Source: Roseovarius sp. UBA3070
Lineage (GTDB): Bacteria > Pseudomonadota > Alphaproteobacteria > Rhodobacterales > Rhodobacteraceae
Direction of reading: 5' to 3'
DNA length: 20,227 bases
Assembly: GCA_002366775.1 (NCBI GenBank)
Contig: DFBW01000216.1
Coordinates: 1-20,227 of the forward strand
Shown here: one piece after another, positions 1-6,804 of the stretch
Layout: each line of letters begins with the position of its first letter
Position numbering within the stretch: the stretch's first letter is position 1
Program-made: the position numbers and the translations under genes
Notes under the pieces: model-generated
Database searches by the model: none
What the model was told of the DNA's origin: nothing
The model's input: the letters and a program-made list of their open reading frames with translations, nothing else

Positions 1-480
1 ACCATACTCGGTGGCAATGATATCAGCGGAAATGCCTTGGGGCACAAAATAGGTGTCCATGGCCACCGAAGGATCCACGGCAATTGCCGCGCCATCGCTG
101 CCCATGGGCACACGGCCCATCATTTCCACGCCACCAGCGATATAGGCCTCGCCCGCGCCGCCTTTGATCTGATTTGCCGCCAAATTAACAGCTTCCATGC
201 CCGAGGCACAAAACCGGTTGATGGCCAGGCCGGGGATGCTCTGATCCAGGTCCGAGGCCAGAACGGCAGTGCGTGCCAGGCAGCCGCCTTGCTCCATCAC
301 CTGGGTGACATTGCCCCAGATCACGTCCTCAACCGCGTGGCCATCCAGCCCGTTGCGCTCTTTCAGGGCATTCAGCACCTGAGATGAAAGGCGCACAGCG
401 GTCACTTCGTGCAGGGCGCCGTCTTTGCGGCCTTTGCCACGCGGGGTGCGCACAGCGTCATAGATATAAGCTTCTGTCAT
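1..480 (-). CDS. Thiolase, acetyl-CoA acetyltransferase/acyltransferase family (N-terminal part, cut by window edge)
   Basis: The first 160 codons are visible; the rest lies beyond position 1. The translation starts MTEAYIYDAVRTPRGKG, the usual thiolase opening, and carries the acyl-accepting cysteine at residue 91 in NRFCASGMEAV, followed by AGGVEMMGRVPMG. Thiolases either cleave 3-ketoacyl-CoA with CoA (last step of beta-oxidation) or condense two acetyl-CoA. The start at 480 is preceded by a GAGGAG ribosome binding site. It follows the glutathione S-transferase gene by 16 bp and lies downstream of two acyl-CoA dehydrogenases, so a degradative (FadA-like) role is the likelier one. That preference is inferred from context; the fragment cannot separate FadA from AtoB/PhaA types. 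Confidence 0.93.
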   Translation of the reverse strand, partial: MTEAYIYDAVRTPRGKGRKDGALHEVTAVRLSSQVLNALKERNGLDGHAVEDVIWGNVTQVMEQGGCLARTAVLASDLDQSIPGLAINRFCASGMEAVNLAANQIKGGAGEAYIAGGVEMMGRVPMGSDGAAIAVDPSVAMDTYFVPQGISADIIATEYG

Positions 481-496
481 ATTGGTCTCCTCGGGG

Positions 497-1132
497 TCAG
501 GCGCGGTCAGCAGGGCTGCCCGGCATCAGGTCATAGGGATGTTTCCAGCCCGGTGTTTGTTCAATGTTTGAAAGCCAGTGATCGATGTTGGGCCACTCAG
601 TGCGGTCAAAGCCGAATGGCTCGGGGTAAAACAGGTAGCCGCAGCAGGACATATCGGCGTTGCTCAGGGCATCACCCACAATCCAGTCCCGCCCCTCCAG
701 ATGGGTGTTGAGCGTGGTGTAGGCGGCCCTGAGGCGGCCCTGCATAAAGGGGATCACCTCCAGCGGGCGCTTTTCTTCGGGCAGGAAATTCATCAGGAAA
801 CGTGTCATCCCGGCCTGGCTGGACAGTTTGTGATTGTCCCACATGATCCAGCGCAGGATATCGCGCTTTTCTTCGGCAGTGTTGCCGCCGAATTTGCCGG
901 TTCTATCGCTCACATACATCTGCATGACGCCCGATTGTGTCAGCGAGGTATCGCCATCAACCAGCACCGGAACTTCGCCCATCACGTTGATTTCGCGGAA
1001 CTCCGGCGTGCGTGTCTCGCCGCCAAAGAAGTCGACATATACCGGCTCCCATTCAAGGTCGGCCAGCTCCAGCGCCAATGCGGCTTTGTAGGCATTGCCG
1101 CTTTCGCCCATGCAATAGAGTTTGATAGTCAT
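497..1132 (-). CDS. Glutathione S-transferase family protein
   Basis: This 211-residue protein has normal GST length. The N-terminal thioredoxin-like domain spans about residues 1-80, with a candidate glutathione-activating serine at residue 11 (MGESGNAYK) and the cis-proline turn in GEVPVLVDG. An all-helical C-terminal domain follows, including the WIVGDALSNADMSCCGYLF helix-capping region typical of GSTs. GSTs conjugate or transfer glutathione to electrophiles, or act as isomerases and reductases in catabolic operons. A GGGAGAG ribosome binding site precedes the start. It is 16 bp upstream of the thiolase gene, so it is probably co-transcribed and may handle reactive acyl intermediates; the substrate cannot be read from the sequence. 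Confidence 0.9.
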   Translation of the reverse strand: MTIKLYCMGESGNAYKAALALELADLEWEPVYVDFFGGETRTPEFREINVMGEVPVLVDGDTSLTQSGVMQMYVSDRTGKFGGNTAEEKRDILRWIMWDNHKLSSQAGMTRFLMNFLPEEKRPLEVIPFMQGRLRAAYTTLNTHLEGRDWIVGDALSNADMSCCGYLFYPEPFGFDRTEWPNIDHWLSNIEQTPGWKHPYDLMPGSPADRA

Positions 1133-1174
1133 GTCTCTCTCCCGGTTGGCGCGCCCGTGGGGGCGTCACATTTT

Positions 1175-1195
1175 AAGTATTTAGAGAAAGATGAA
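1175..1195 (+). repeat. Right-half copy of the dispersed gene-end repeat (arm AAGTATTT...GAAAGATGAA)
   Basis: This 21-base arm matches the opposite-strand segment 1339-1359 at 18 of 21 positions; the three differences are adjacent. It lacks the GCCTCCGGCGG half seen in other copies. Confidence 0.6.
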
Positions 1196-1338
1196 GCGGG
1201 GGGGCATTCACCATTGCTTAACGATACTGCGCTTTGATCAACCTTGCGGTACAGGCGGAAGCGCCGATGACCGTGAAAGGTGAAGCCTCGCTGTTCATTG
1301 TGCATAGCAACTGTCGGACGGCGGGGTGGACCTGCCTT

Positions 1339-1370
1339 TTCATCTTTCCACAAATACTTCCGCCGGAGGC
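1339..1370 (-). repeat. Dispersed gene-end repeat (GCCTCCGGCGGAAGTATTT form)
   Basis: On the minus strand this reads GCCTCCGGCGGAAGTATTT followed by TGTGGAAAGATG. It lies 37-68 bp past the stop of the LCAD-type dehydrogenase gene. Variants recur at 8152-8190, 13443-13480, 16439-16475 and, degraded, at 19951-19977. Confidence 0.65.
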
Positions 1371-1406
1371 ATTCAACGGTTTCATCCGGCAACGCAATCA
1401 AACCCA

Positions 1407-2543
1407 TTACAGCGCCCTCGCAATCAGGTCTTTCATGATCTCGTTGGTGCCGCCATAGATCCGCTGTACGCGGGCATCGGCCCACATTTCAGCAATGTCA
1501 TATTCGGCCATATACCCATATCCGCCATGCAGCTGCAGGCACTCATCAAGCACCTCAAACTGTGTGTCCGACAGCCAGTACTTAACCATGGCAGCCTTTT
1601 CGACACTCAGCTCGCCACGCAGATGCTCGTTAATGCATTCATCGAGGAACGCGCGGCAAACCATTGTTTTGGTTTTACATTCCGACAGTTTAAAGCGAGT
1701 GTTCTGGAATTGCATGATCGGCCCGCCAAAGGCCTGGCGTTCCTTGGCATAAGTGATCGTACGCGCGACAGCCCCTTCCAAAGCACCCTGCGCACCACAG
1801 GCGATGATCAGCCGTTCCTGCGGGAGTTGCTGCATCATCTGATAAAAGCCGCGGCCTTCCTCCTGCCCCAAAATGTTCTCTGGCGGGATTTCCACATTGT
1901 CAAAGAACAGCTCAGAGGTGTCAGCGGCATGCAGCCCGACTTTCTCCAGATTACGCCCGCGCGCAAACCCTTCAGCACCGTCGGTTTCAACCACCACGAG
2001 GGAAATGCCCCTGGCGCCTTCTTTAGGGTCGGTCTTGGCCGCGACGATGATCAGATTGGCGTGCTGCCCGTTGGTGATAAACGTCTTTTGCCCGGACAAT
2101 CGGTACGCATTGCCATCGCGCAGGGCTTTGGTCTTCATGCCTTGCAGATCTGATCCAGCGCCGGGCTCGGACATCGCCAGCGCGCCGACCATCTCGCCCG
2201 ACACCATGCGCGGCAGCCAGCGTTTTTTCTGTTTTTCAGAGCCATACGCCAGCAGATAATGCGCCACGATGCCCGAGTGGATGGGATTACCCCAACTGGC
2301 CAGATTGGCACGGCTTTGTTCGATGCAAATCACCGCCTCATGGCCAAAATCACCACCCGCGCCGCCGTATTCTTGGGGGATTGAGGGGCATAATAACCCC
2401 AGCTCACCCGCCTCGTTCCAGGTGGATCGCTCCATCATGCCTTCACGGCGCCAGCGCTCAAAATGTGGACCCCATTCATCGGTGATGAACCTGGCCGTCA
2501 TATCCCCAAGCATTTGGTGCTCATCTGTCATCCAGTTGGACAT
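1407..2543 (-). CDS. Acyl-CoA dehydrogenase with LCAD-type active site
   Basis: This 378-residue FAD enzyme oxidises acyl-CoA to trans-2-enoyl-CoA. Family marks are [15 protein letters not shown] (about 121-135), the flavin-binding GQKTFITNG (151-159), and C-terminal [13 protein letters not shown] and [13 protein letters not shown]. The last motif has Gly where medium-chain enzymes carry the catalytic Glu. The Glu instead appears to be residue 243 in LPQERLIIA, as in mitochondrial long-chain acyl-CoA dehydrogenase, whose remembered sequence it resembles closely. I placed the start at MSNWMTDEH with a GGATGG ribosome binding site; the frame runs further upstream, but that stretch overlaps the preceding small gene. 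The gene begins 10 bp after the ribbon-helix-helix-like gene. Substrate chain length is unknown. Confidence 0.92.
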   Translation of the reverse strand: MSNWMTDEHQMLGDMTARFITDEWGPHFERWRREGMMERSTWNEAGELGLLCPSIPQEYGGAGGDFGHEAVICIEQSRANLASWGNPIHSGIVAHYLLAYGSEKQKKRWLPRMVSGEMVGALAMSEPGAGSDLQGMKTKALRDGNAYRLSGQKTFITNGQHANLIIVAAKTDPKEGARGISLVVVETDGAEGFARGRNLEKVGLHAADTSELFFDNVEIPPENILGQEEGRGFYQMMQQLPQERLIIACGAQGALEGAVARTITYAKERQAFGGPIMQFQNTRFKLSECKTKTMVCRAFLDECINEHLRGELSVEKAAMVKYWLSDTQFEVLDECLQLHGGYGYMAEYDIAEMWADARVQRIYGGTNEIMKDLIARAL

Positions 2544-2553
2544 ATTACCATCC

Positions 2554-2766
2554 CTAGCGTTTGCGGGTATCAAGTTCTGAGTTGAAAAGGCGCATTCGCT
2601 GCATAAACGCGCCTTCGTCCATGATGCTGTCGAAGTTCTCAAAGACAAAGGACAATGCCTCGCCTTCGTCCAGACCAGCCTCATTCGCAAATTTGCGCAG
2701 GCGGCGATAGCCATCCTCGGTCATTGCGGTGGAAAATCTGCGGGTCAGGCGAAAGCGTTTGGGCAT
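2554..2766 (-). CDS. Small ribbon-helix-helix-like protein between two acyl-CoA dehydrogenases
   Basis: This 70-residue protein has an AAGGAT ribosome binding site six bases before the ATG and is 10 bp from the next gene, so it is probably real. The sequence runs basic N-terminus ([11 protein letters not shown]), then [19 protein letters not shown], then a helix ([12 protein letters not shown]). The short strand followed by two helices resembles CopG/Arc-type ribbon-helix-helix DNA-binding proteins, which act as dimers. That fold is my inference from pattern alone; I do not recognise a named family. Its position inside a dehydrogenase operon suggests a local regulator, or a small partner of one of the enzymes. 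A perfect hairpin lies just upstream of its ribosome binding site (2783-2801). Confidence 0.7.
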   Translation of the reverse strand: MPKRFRLTRRFSTAMTEDGYRRLRKFANEAGLDEGEALSFVFENFDSIMDEGAFMQRMRLFNSELDTRKR

Positions 2767-2782
2767 TAGATATCCTTCGTAG

Positions 2783-2801
2783 GGTGGGGTTTTACCCCAC
2801 C
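2783..2801 (-). promoter_or_regulatory. Intra-operon hairpin, 8-bp perfect stem
   Basis: The arms GGTGGGGT (2783-2790) and ACCCCACC (2794-2801) are fully complementary around a 3-nt loop. The hairpin fills most of the 41-bp gap between the DmdC-like gene stop and the start of the small gene. No U-run follows on the minus strand, so partial termination or mRNA end-protection is likelier than a strong terminator. Confidence 0.6.
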
Positions 2802-2807
2802 ATCCTC

Positions 2808-4586
2808 TTAAAACTGGTCAGCCTCCAGTGCCATTACCGGATCAGCACCCGATTGAATGCGCGCAAGGTGCAGCCCTGTGGCGGGCAGGCGGCGCGCCAT
2901 GTAAAAGCGCCCGGTGGCCAGTTTGGTTTCATAGAACTTAGGATCAGAAGTGCCGGCATCCAATGCGCTTTGCGATGCTTTTGCCATTTCGGCCCACATC
3001 AGCCCAAGGCAGACATGGCCAAACATATGCATAAAGTCGTTAGACCCAGCCAACGCAGCATTGGGGTTTTTCATCCCGTTTTGCATGAAAAACATACCCG
3101 CGGCCTGCAAATCTTTTGAGGCTGCTTTCAGTGGCTCAAGGAAATCATCTTTCAGCGCTTCATTGTCGGCATTGTCCTTGAGGAAGGTTTTCACCATGTC
3201 AAAAAACGCCATAACGTGTTTGCCACCGTCTTGCGCCAGTTTGCGACCCACCAGGTCCAGGGCCTGCACACCGTTGGCGCCCTCATAAATCATCGCGATC
3301 CGGGCATCACGGGCAAACTGAGACATGCCCGATTCCTCAATATACCCGTGGCCACCGTAAATTTGCTGGGCCTTGATGGTCATGTCAAAACCTTCGTCAG
3401 TCAGGAACCCTTTGATCACCGGCGTCAGCAAAGACACCATGCCTTCTGCCGCTTCATCACCGCCACGATGGGACTGGTCGATCATCTTGGCCCCCCAAAG
3501 GAGAAAGGCGCGCGCGCCCTCGATGAAGCTTTTTTGATCCAGCAGACTGCGGCGGATATCAGGATGTACGATCAGCGGGTCAGCCGGGCCATCCGGATTT
3601 TCAACACCGGTCACAGCGCGGCCCTGCAGGCGGTCTTTGGCGTAAATCAGCGCGTTCTGATAGGCCACGTCGGCCTGTGCCAGACCCTGCATGCCAACGC
3701 CAATACGCGCTTCGTTCATCATGGTGAACATGGCGCGCATGCCTTTGTGCTTTTCACCCAACAGCCAGCCTTTGGCGCCGTCGTAATTCATCACGCAGGT
3801 GGAATTGCCGTGGATCCCCATCTTTTCTTCGATCTTGCCGCAGCTCACACCATTGCGCTCGCCCAGAGAGCCGTCTTTGTTCACCAGAAACTTTGGCACA
3901 ATAAACAGTGAGACACCTTTGATGCCCTCAGGCCCGCCGGGGATTTTGGCCAACACCAGATGAATGATGTTCTCGGCCATGTCGTGCTCGCCTGCCGAGA
4001 TAAAGATCTTCTGCCCGGTGAGAGAGAAAGAGCCGTCGCCCTCAGGCTCGGCCTTGGTGCGCATCAGGCCCAGATCGGTGCCGCAATGCGGTTCGGTCAG
4101 GTTCATCGTGCCGGTCCATTCGCACGATAGCATGTTGGGCAGATAGGTGGTTTTCTGATCGTCGGTGCCATGCACCAGAATGGCCGAGGCCGCACCGTGG
4201 GTTAGCCCCTGATACATGGTGAATGCCTGGTTGGATGCTGAAAACATCTCGCCCACGGCAGTGCCAAGAACGTAAGGCATGTTCTGCCCGCCGTAGTCTT
4301 CGGGCATGTCCAGGGCTGTCCAGCCGCCTTCGCGGACCTGATCAAACGCCGCCTTAAATCCGGTAGGTGTGCGCACCACGCCGTTTTCCAGAACACAGCC
4401 CTCAGCATCCCCCACAGCATTCAGAGGGGCCAGCACCTCAGAGGTCAGCTTGCCCGCTTCCTCCAGAACGGCCGCTGTGAAATCAGCTTCCAATTCGGTG
4501 TAACCTGGGGTGTCGGCAGCGCTGACGTGCAATACGTCGTGCAAAACAAATTGCAGGTCTTTGGTGGGGGCGATGTAGCTGGGCAT
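2808..4586 (-). CDS. Large acyl-CoA dehydrogenase of the DmdC type (candidate 3-methylmercaptopropionyl-CoA dehydrogenase)
   Basis: At 592 residues this belongs to the long acyl-CoA dehydrogenase group with an extra C-terminal domain (about 460-592), the group that contains DmdC. Visible marks are [15 protein letters not shown] (158-172), [14 protein letters not shown] (189-202) and [14 protein letters not shown] (407-420). The catalytic Glu is at 435 in [13 protein letters not shown], the position I recall being reported for DmdC (MMPA-CoA dehydrogenase of DMSP demethylation). The same Glu is expected throughout the group, so it supports the class and not the substrate. A GGGAG ribosome binding site precedes the start. 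It lies 38 bp downstream of a MerR gene. Ordinary fatty acyl-CoA oxidation is the main alternative, and its neighbours (thiolase, second dehydrogenase) fit that well. Confidence 0.92.
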   Translation of the reverse strand: MPSYIAPTKDLQFVLHDVLHVSAADTPGYTELEADFTAAVLEEAGKLTSEVLAPLNAVGDAEGCVLENGVVRTPTGFKAAFDQVREGGWTALDMPEDYGGQNMPYVLGTAVGEMFSASNQAFTMYQGLTHGAASAILVHGTDDQKTTYLPNMLSCEWTGTMNLTEPHCGTDLGLMRTKAEPEGDGSFSLTGQKIFISAGEHDMAENIIHLVLAKIPGGPEGIKGVSLFIVPKFLVNKDGSLGERNGVSCGKIEEKMGIHGNSTCVMNYDGAKGWLLGEKHKGMRAMFTMMNEARIGVGMQGLAQADVAYQNALIYAKDRLQGRAVTGVENPDGPADPLIVHPDIRRSLLDQKSFIEGARAFLLWGAKMIDQSHRGGDEAAEGMVSLLTPVIKGFLTDEGFDMTIKAQQIYGGHGYIEESGMSQFARDARIAMIYEGANGVQALDLVGRKLAQDGGKHVMAFFDMVKTFLKDNADNEALKDDFLEPLKAASKDLQAAGMFFMQNGMKNPNAALAGSNDFMHMFGHVCLGLMWAEMAKASQSALDAGTSDPKFYETKLATGRFYMARRLPATGLHLARIQSGADPVMALEADQF

Positions 4587-4624
4587 GGTGGTCTCCCTTA
4601 GGGTCGGTGTGTTGGTGTTGCTAT

Positions 4625-5026
4625 TTATTCAGCGGCTTTTTGGGGCGCCTTGAAGGATTGGATCATCTTGCGCCCCCAACTCATTTGATCCCGAAGATCA
4701 GCGATGGCGGCGTTCAGGTCGTCGCGCTGTCGCTCCATTTCTGCCAGACGGCGCTGGGCCACATCATAGGCGGCAGAAATCTGGGTCTGTTGCTGATCGC
4801 CTGCATCATAAAGGGCCAGCAGCTGGCGGATTTCTTCGAGCGAAAAGCCAAAGCGCTTGCCGCGCAGGATCAGCTTCAGCCGCGCGCGGTCCCGTTTGGT
4901 GAACAGGCGTTTTTGCCCCACGCGATGGGGATGGAGCAATTCCTTGCTCTCATAAAAGCGCAACGTGCGCGGGGTCACATGAAATGCGTCACACATTTCC
5001 CGGATTGTCATCACATTCTCAGCCAT
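4625..5026 (-). CDS. MerR family regulator of acyl-CoA degradation genes
   Basis: This protein of about 133 residues has an N-terminal MerR winged helix ([26 protein letters not shown], then [26 protein letters not shown]) and a long C-terminal dimerisation helix (about 75-120). There are no cysteine effector sites of the metal-sensing MerR kind. It resembles the LiuR-like MerR group that controls branched-chain amino acid and fatty acid breakdown in proteobacteria. I chose the ATG at 5026 because GAGG lies seven bases before it; another in-frame ATG at 5032 has GAGG only one base away. It is 38 bp upstream of the DmdC-like dehydrogenase and probably in its transcript, so self-regulation of that operon is likely. 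Confidence 0.88.
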   Translation of the reverse strand: MAENVMTIREMCDAFHVTPRTLRFYESKELLHPHRVGQKRLFTKRDRARLKLILRGKRFGFSLEEIRQLLALYDAGDQQQTQISAAYDVAQRRLAEMERQRDDLNAAIADLRDQMSWGRKMIQSFKAPQKAAE

Positions 5027-5374
5027 TTTCATGCCTCACACTCATCAAAGGTGCGGGTTAGGTGGATATGTTTTGCTTTTGATACAACAGGAGTTCAGGT
5101 TTACGCAGGGGGTACGTCACGTCACTTTGCATTTTGGGCAAGATTCCGAAATTTCAGTCGTTTTGCGTGAAACTTTCTTTTGATGCTGGGGGCGGTGGAC
5201 ACTAAGGGAAGGTAAGGTTTTCCATACCTGTCGCCCTTGTTTTATTGGGATTTATGATTTTTCACGCGCAGAATCTGCGCCGAATACCTATGCGGGGGCA
5301 TCACCTTTGGCGTACAAGGTGGGGGTGTCGGCCCGGACAAGGTGAGGAAATGACGTGGCGTCAGATCAGGTCAA
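5027..5374. promoter_or_regulatory. 348-bp dyad-rich region between two MerR genes
   Basis: No gene was found. Seen directly: ACGTCACGTCA at 5114-5124; GCGCAGA/TCTGCGC arms around one base at 5266-5280; CACCTT/AAGGTG arms at 5302-5321; a direct repeat ACAAGGTG at 5314-5321 and 5337-5344; TGACG/CGTCA arms at 5351-5363. The heptamer TGACGTG occurs in both 5114-5124 (reverse strand) and 5351-5363. The region should hold the promoter of the 4625-5026 MerR operon on the minus strand and the 3' end of the 5375-5758 transcript. Confidence 0.5.
5351..5363. promoter_or_regulatory. Perfect dyad TGACG-TGG-CGTCA, possible MerR operator
   Basis: Five-base arms flank a 3-bp centre, 12 bp past the stop of the second MerR gene. 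The half site recurs as CACGTCA at 5118-5124. The assignment as an operator is inference. Confidence 0.4.
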
Positions 5375-5758
5375 TTAGCCTGTCTTGGCCTTGCCCAGAG
5401 ATGCGCCCAATTGTTTGCGCAGCTCTTTAAGCTCGATCAGCGCTTCGTCCAATTGCTGGCGCTGATGGGTCAGATCAACCATTTGGCGGTCGGCCAGTTC
5501 GATCATGCTTTGCATCTGTGCTTGGGTGCCATCATTTTCGTAGATCATCAGCCATTGCCGGATGTCCTCCAGCGCAAAGCCCCATTTACGGCCCCGCAAT
5601 ATCAGCGTCATACGCGCCACTTCGCGTGGCCCATAAAACCGCGAGCGCCCGTCTCGTTCGGGCATCAACAGTTCAATGTACTCATAATAGCGTAATGTGC
5701 GCGGCGTCACATTGAACTTCGCACACATTTCCTTGAATGACAGGCGCGCGTCAGACAT
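5375..5758 (-). CDS. MerR family regulator, paralogue of the 4625-5026 gene
   Basis: This 127-residue MerR protein has the same layout as its neighbour: winged helix (LSFKEMCAKFNVTPRTLRYYEYIELL, then LRGRKWGFALEDIRQWL) and a C-terminal coiled helix rich in Q, E and L (about 80-118). It lacks metal-binding cysteines. A GGGAG ribosome binding site sits eight bases upstream. It is transcribed divergently from the thioesterase-thioesterase-MATE gene set across a 114-bp gap and could control that set; it could equally act on the acyl-CoA dehydrogenase operon downstream. The two MerR genes look like an old duplication, with clear similarity along the DNA-binding half. Confidence 0.88.
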   Translation of the reverse strand: MSDARLSFKEMCAKFNVTPRTLRYYEYIELLMPERDGRSRFYGPREVARMTLILRGRKWGFALEDIRQWLMIYENDGTQAQMQSMIELADRQMVDLTHQRQQLDEALIELKELRKQLGASLGKAKTG

Positions 5759-5872
5759 GGCTTATTCTCCCTGTTGGATAGATTAGGTGGATCGGGCAGG
5801 GAGGGCAACAGGCGGGTTGCAGACCGGGGCGATTGCGTTTCATAACAGAGCCAAGCAAAGGATAGACATTTC
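5759..5872. promoter_or_regulatory. Divergent promoter region, MerR gene / thioesterase operon
   Basis: This 114-bp gap should contain both promoters. It carries inverted arms CTCCCTG (5767-5773) and CAGGGAG (5797-5803) around a 23-nt spacer; the left arm overlaps the MerR gene's ribosome binding site. I could not pick convincing -35/-10 boxes. Confidence 0.45.
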
Positions 5873-6295
5873 ATGACCCCGGACAAAGCCAAACGTGCCG
5901 CGCAATTTATTGAGGCAGTCCCTCATGCCAAAGCCCTTGGAATGAAACTGGTAAAATTTGGCGATGGCGAGGCTGAATTTACCATGGGGTATGACATACG
6001 ATTTATTGGTGATCCTGAAACCGGCGTCATTCATGGTGGGGCTGTGTCGGCGCTGATGGATATGTGTTGTGGCACCGCCGCCTTAAGCCACCCGGACAAT
6101 CCCGGCGGGACAGCGACAATTGATTTGCGCATTGATTATATGCGCCCCGCCACGCCTGGCCAGACCATCACAGCAAAGGCCGAATGCTATCATATCACGC
6201 GGTCCGTGGCATTTGTGCGAGGGCGCGCGATGGATGGTGATCCCGACAACCCTGTGGCCACTGCCACAGGCACCTTTAGTGTGGAGGCCAAGTGA
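5873..6295 (+). CDS. PaaI family hotdog-fold thioesterase (first of a pair)
   Basis: This 140-residue protein is a typical single hotdog domain. The active-site signature is GVIHGGAVSALMD, with His54-Gly-Gly and Asp63 nine residues after the His, as in PaaI. These enzymes hydrolyse acyl- or aryl-CoA thioesters, freeing CoA; PaaI-type enzymes act as cytosolic dimers or tetramers. AAAGGA precedes the ATG at a somewhat long distance. The stop codon TGA overlaps the ATG of the second thioesterase gene by one base, so the two are probably co-translated. Specificity is unknown; acyl-CoA clearance beside the dehydrogenase operon is a reasonable guess. Confidence 0.9.
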   Translation: MTPDKAKRAAQFIEAVPHAKALGMKLVKFGDGEAEFTMGYDIRFIGDPETGVIHGGAVSALMDMCCGTAALSHPDNPGGTATIDLRIDYMRPATPGQTITAKAECYHITRSVAFVRGRAMDGDPDNPVATATGTFSVEAK

Positions 6296-6804
6296 TGGCG
6301 CGTTCCCAACCTGAGCCTGTCCAACAAGTCAAAAAACGGCGCGATGCGGCGCTGAACGCGCTGGTCAGTGGCGTGCCCTACATTCAATTTCTGGGCATCA
6401 CATTTGATCGCCGCGGGGATGAATTGACCGGTGTGATGCCGTTTGATGAAAAACTCATCGGCAATCCCCTTCTGCCTGCCTTGCATGGCGGGGCGACAGC
6501 GGCATTTCTGGAAGTCACCGCCATCATCGGACTCAGTTGGTCGATGCTGTGGGATGACATCGAAAGCGGCGCTTTGGAGGCTTTGGCGGGCAGTGATGCG
6601 CCCTTGCCGAAATTGCCCAAGACGATCGATTTCACTTTGGATTACCTGCGTTCTGGCCTGCCGAGGGATGCCTATGCGCGCGCACATGTGACGCGCTCTG
6701 GTCGGCGCTATGCTTCCGTGCATGTCAGCGCCTGGCAGGACAACAAAGCCCGTCCTATTGCGCAGGCCAGCGGGCATTTTGTGATGCCCCGTAGGGATGG
6801 CTGA
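6295..6804 (+). CDS. PaaI family hotdog-fold thioesterase (second of a pair)
   Basis: This 169-residue hotdog protein has the signature LHGGATAAFLE: His64-Gly-Gly is kept, but Glu73 replaces the Asp at the equivalent place in the preceding gene. Glu is the nucleophile/base in some 4-hydroxybenzoyl-CoA thioesterases, so activity may be retained with different specificity. An N-terminal basic helix (about residues 8-22) is extra relative to the first copy. I chose ATG 6295 because GGAGG at 6283-6287 is well spaced for it; a GTG codon three bases earlier is a possible alternative. The 3' end overlaps the MATE gene by 8 nt. Confidence 0.87.
   Translation: MARSQPEPVQQVKKRRDAALNALVSGVPYIQFLGITFDRRGDELTGVMPFDEKLIGNPLLPALHGGATAAFLEVTAIIGLSWSMLWDDIESGALEALAGSDAPLPKLPKTIDFTLDYLRSGLPRDAYARAHVTRSGRRYASVHVSAWQDNKARPIAQASGHFVMPRRDG

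Larger units (their letters stand above)
1133..1406. other. 274-bp gap between acyl-CoA dehydrogenase and GST genes, with inverted repeat arms
   Basis: I found no gene here. A minus-strand open frame crossing it is mostly a translation of repeat sequence. The gap holds one repeat arm near 1175-1195 and an oppositely oriented copy near 1339-1370 that includes the GCCTCCGGCGG part. The gap may separate two transcripts: the MerR/dehydrogenase genes and the GST/thiolase genes. Confidence 0.6.

Noticed and set aside
1129..1485. 118-codon minus-strand open frame filling the gap before the GST gene
   Set aside because: It overlaps the end of the dehydrogenase gene, and much of it is the translation of the dispersed repeat arms. 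No ribosome binding site or known domain.
5027..5374. Small RNA gene or riboswitch between the MerR genes
   Set aside because: Individual dyads are short and spread out; no recognised riboswitch core or terminator with a U-run was found.
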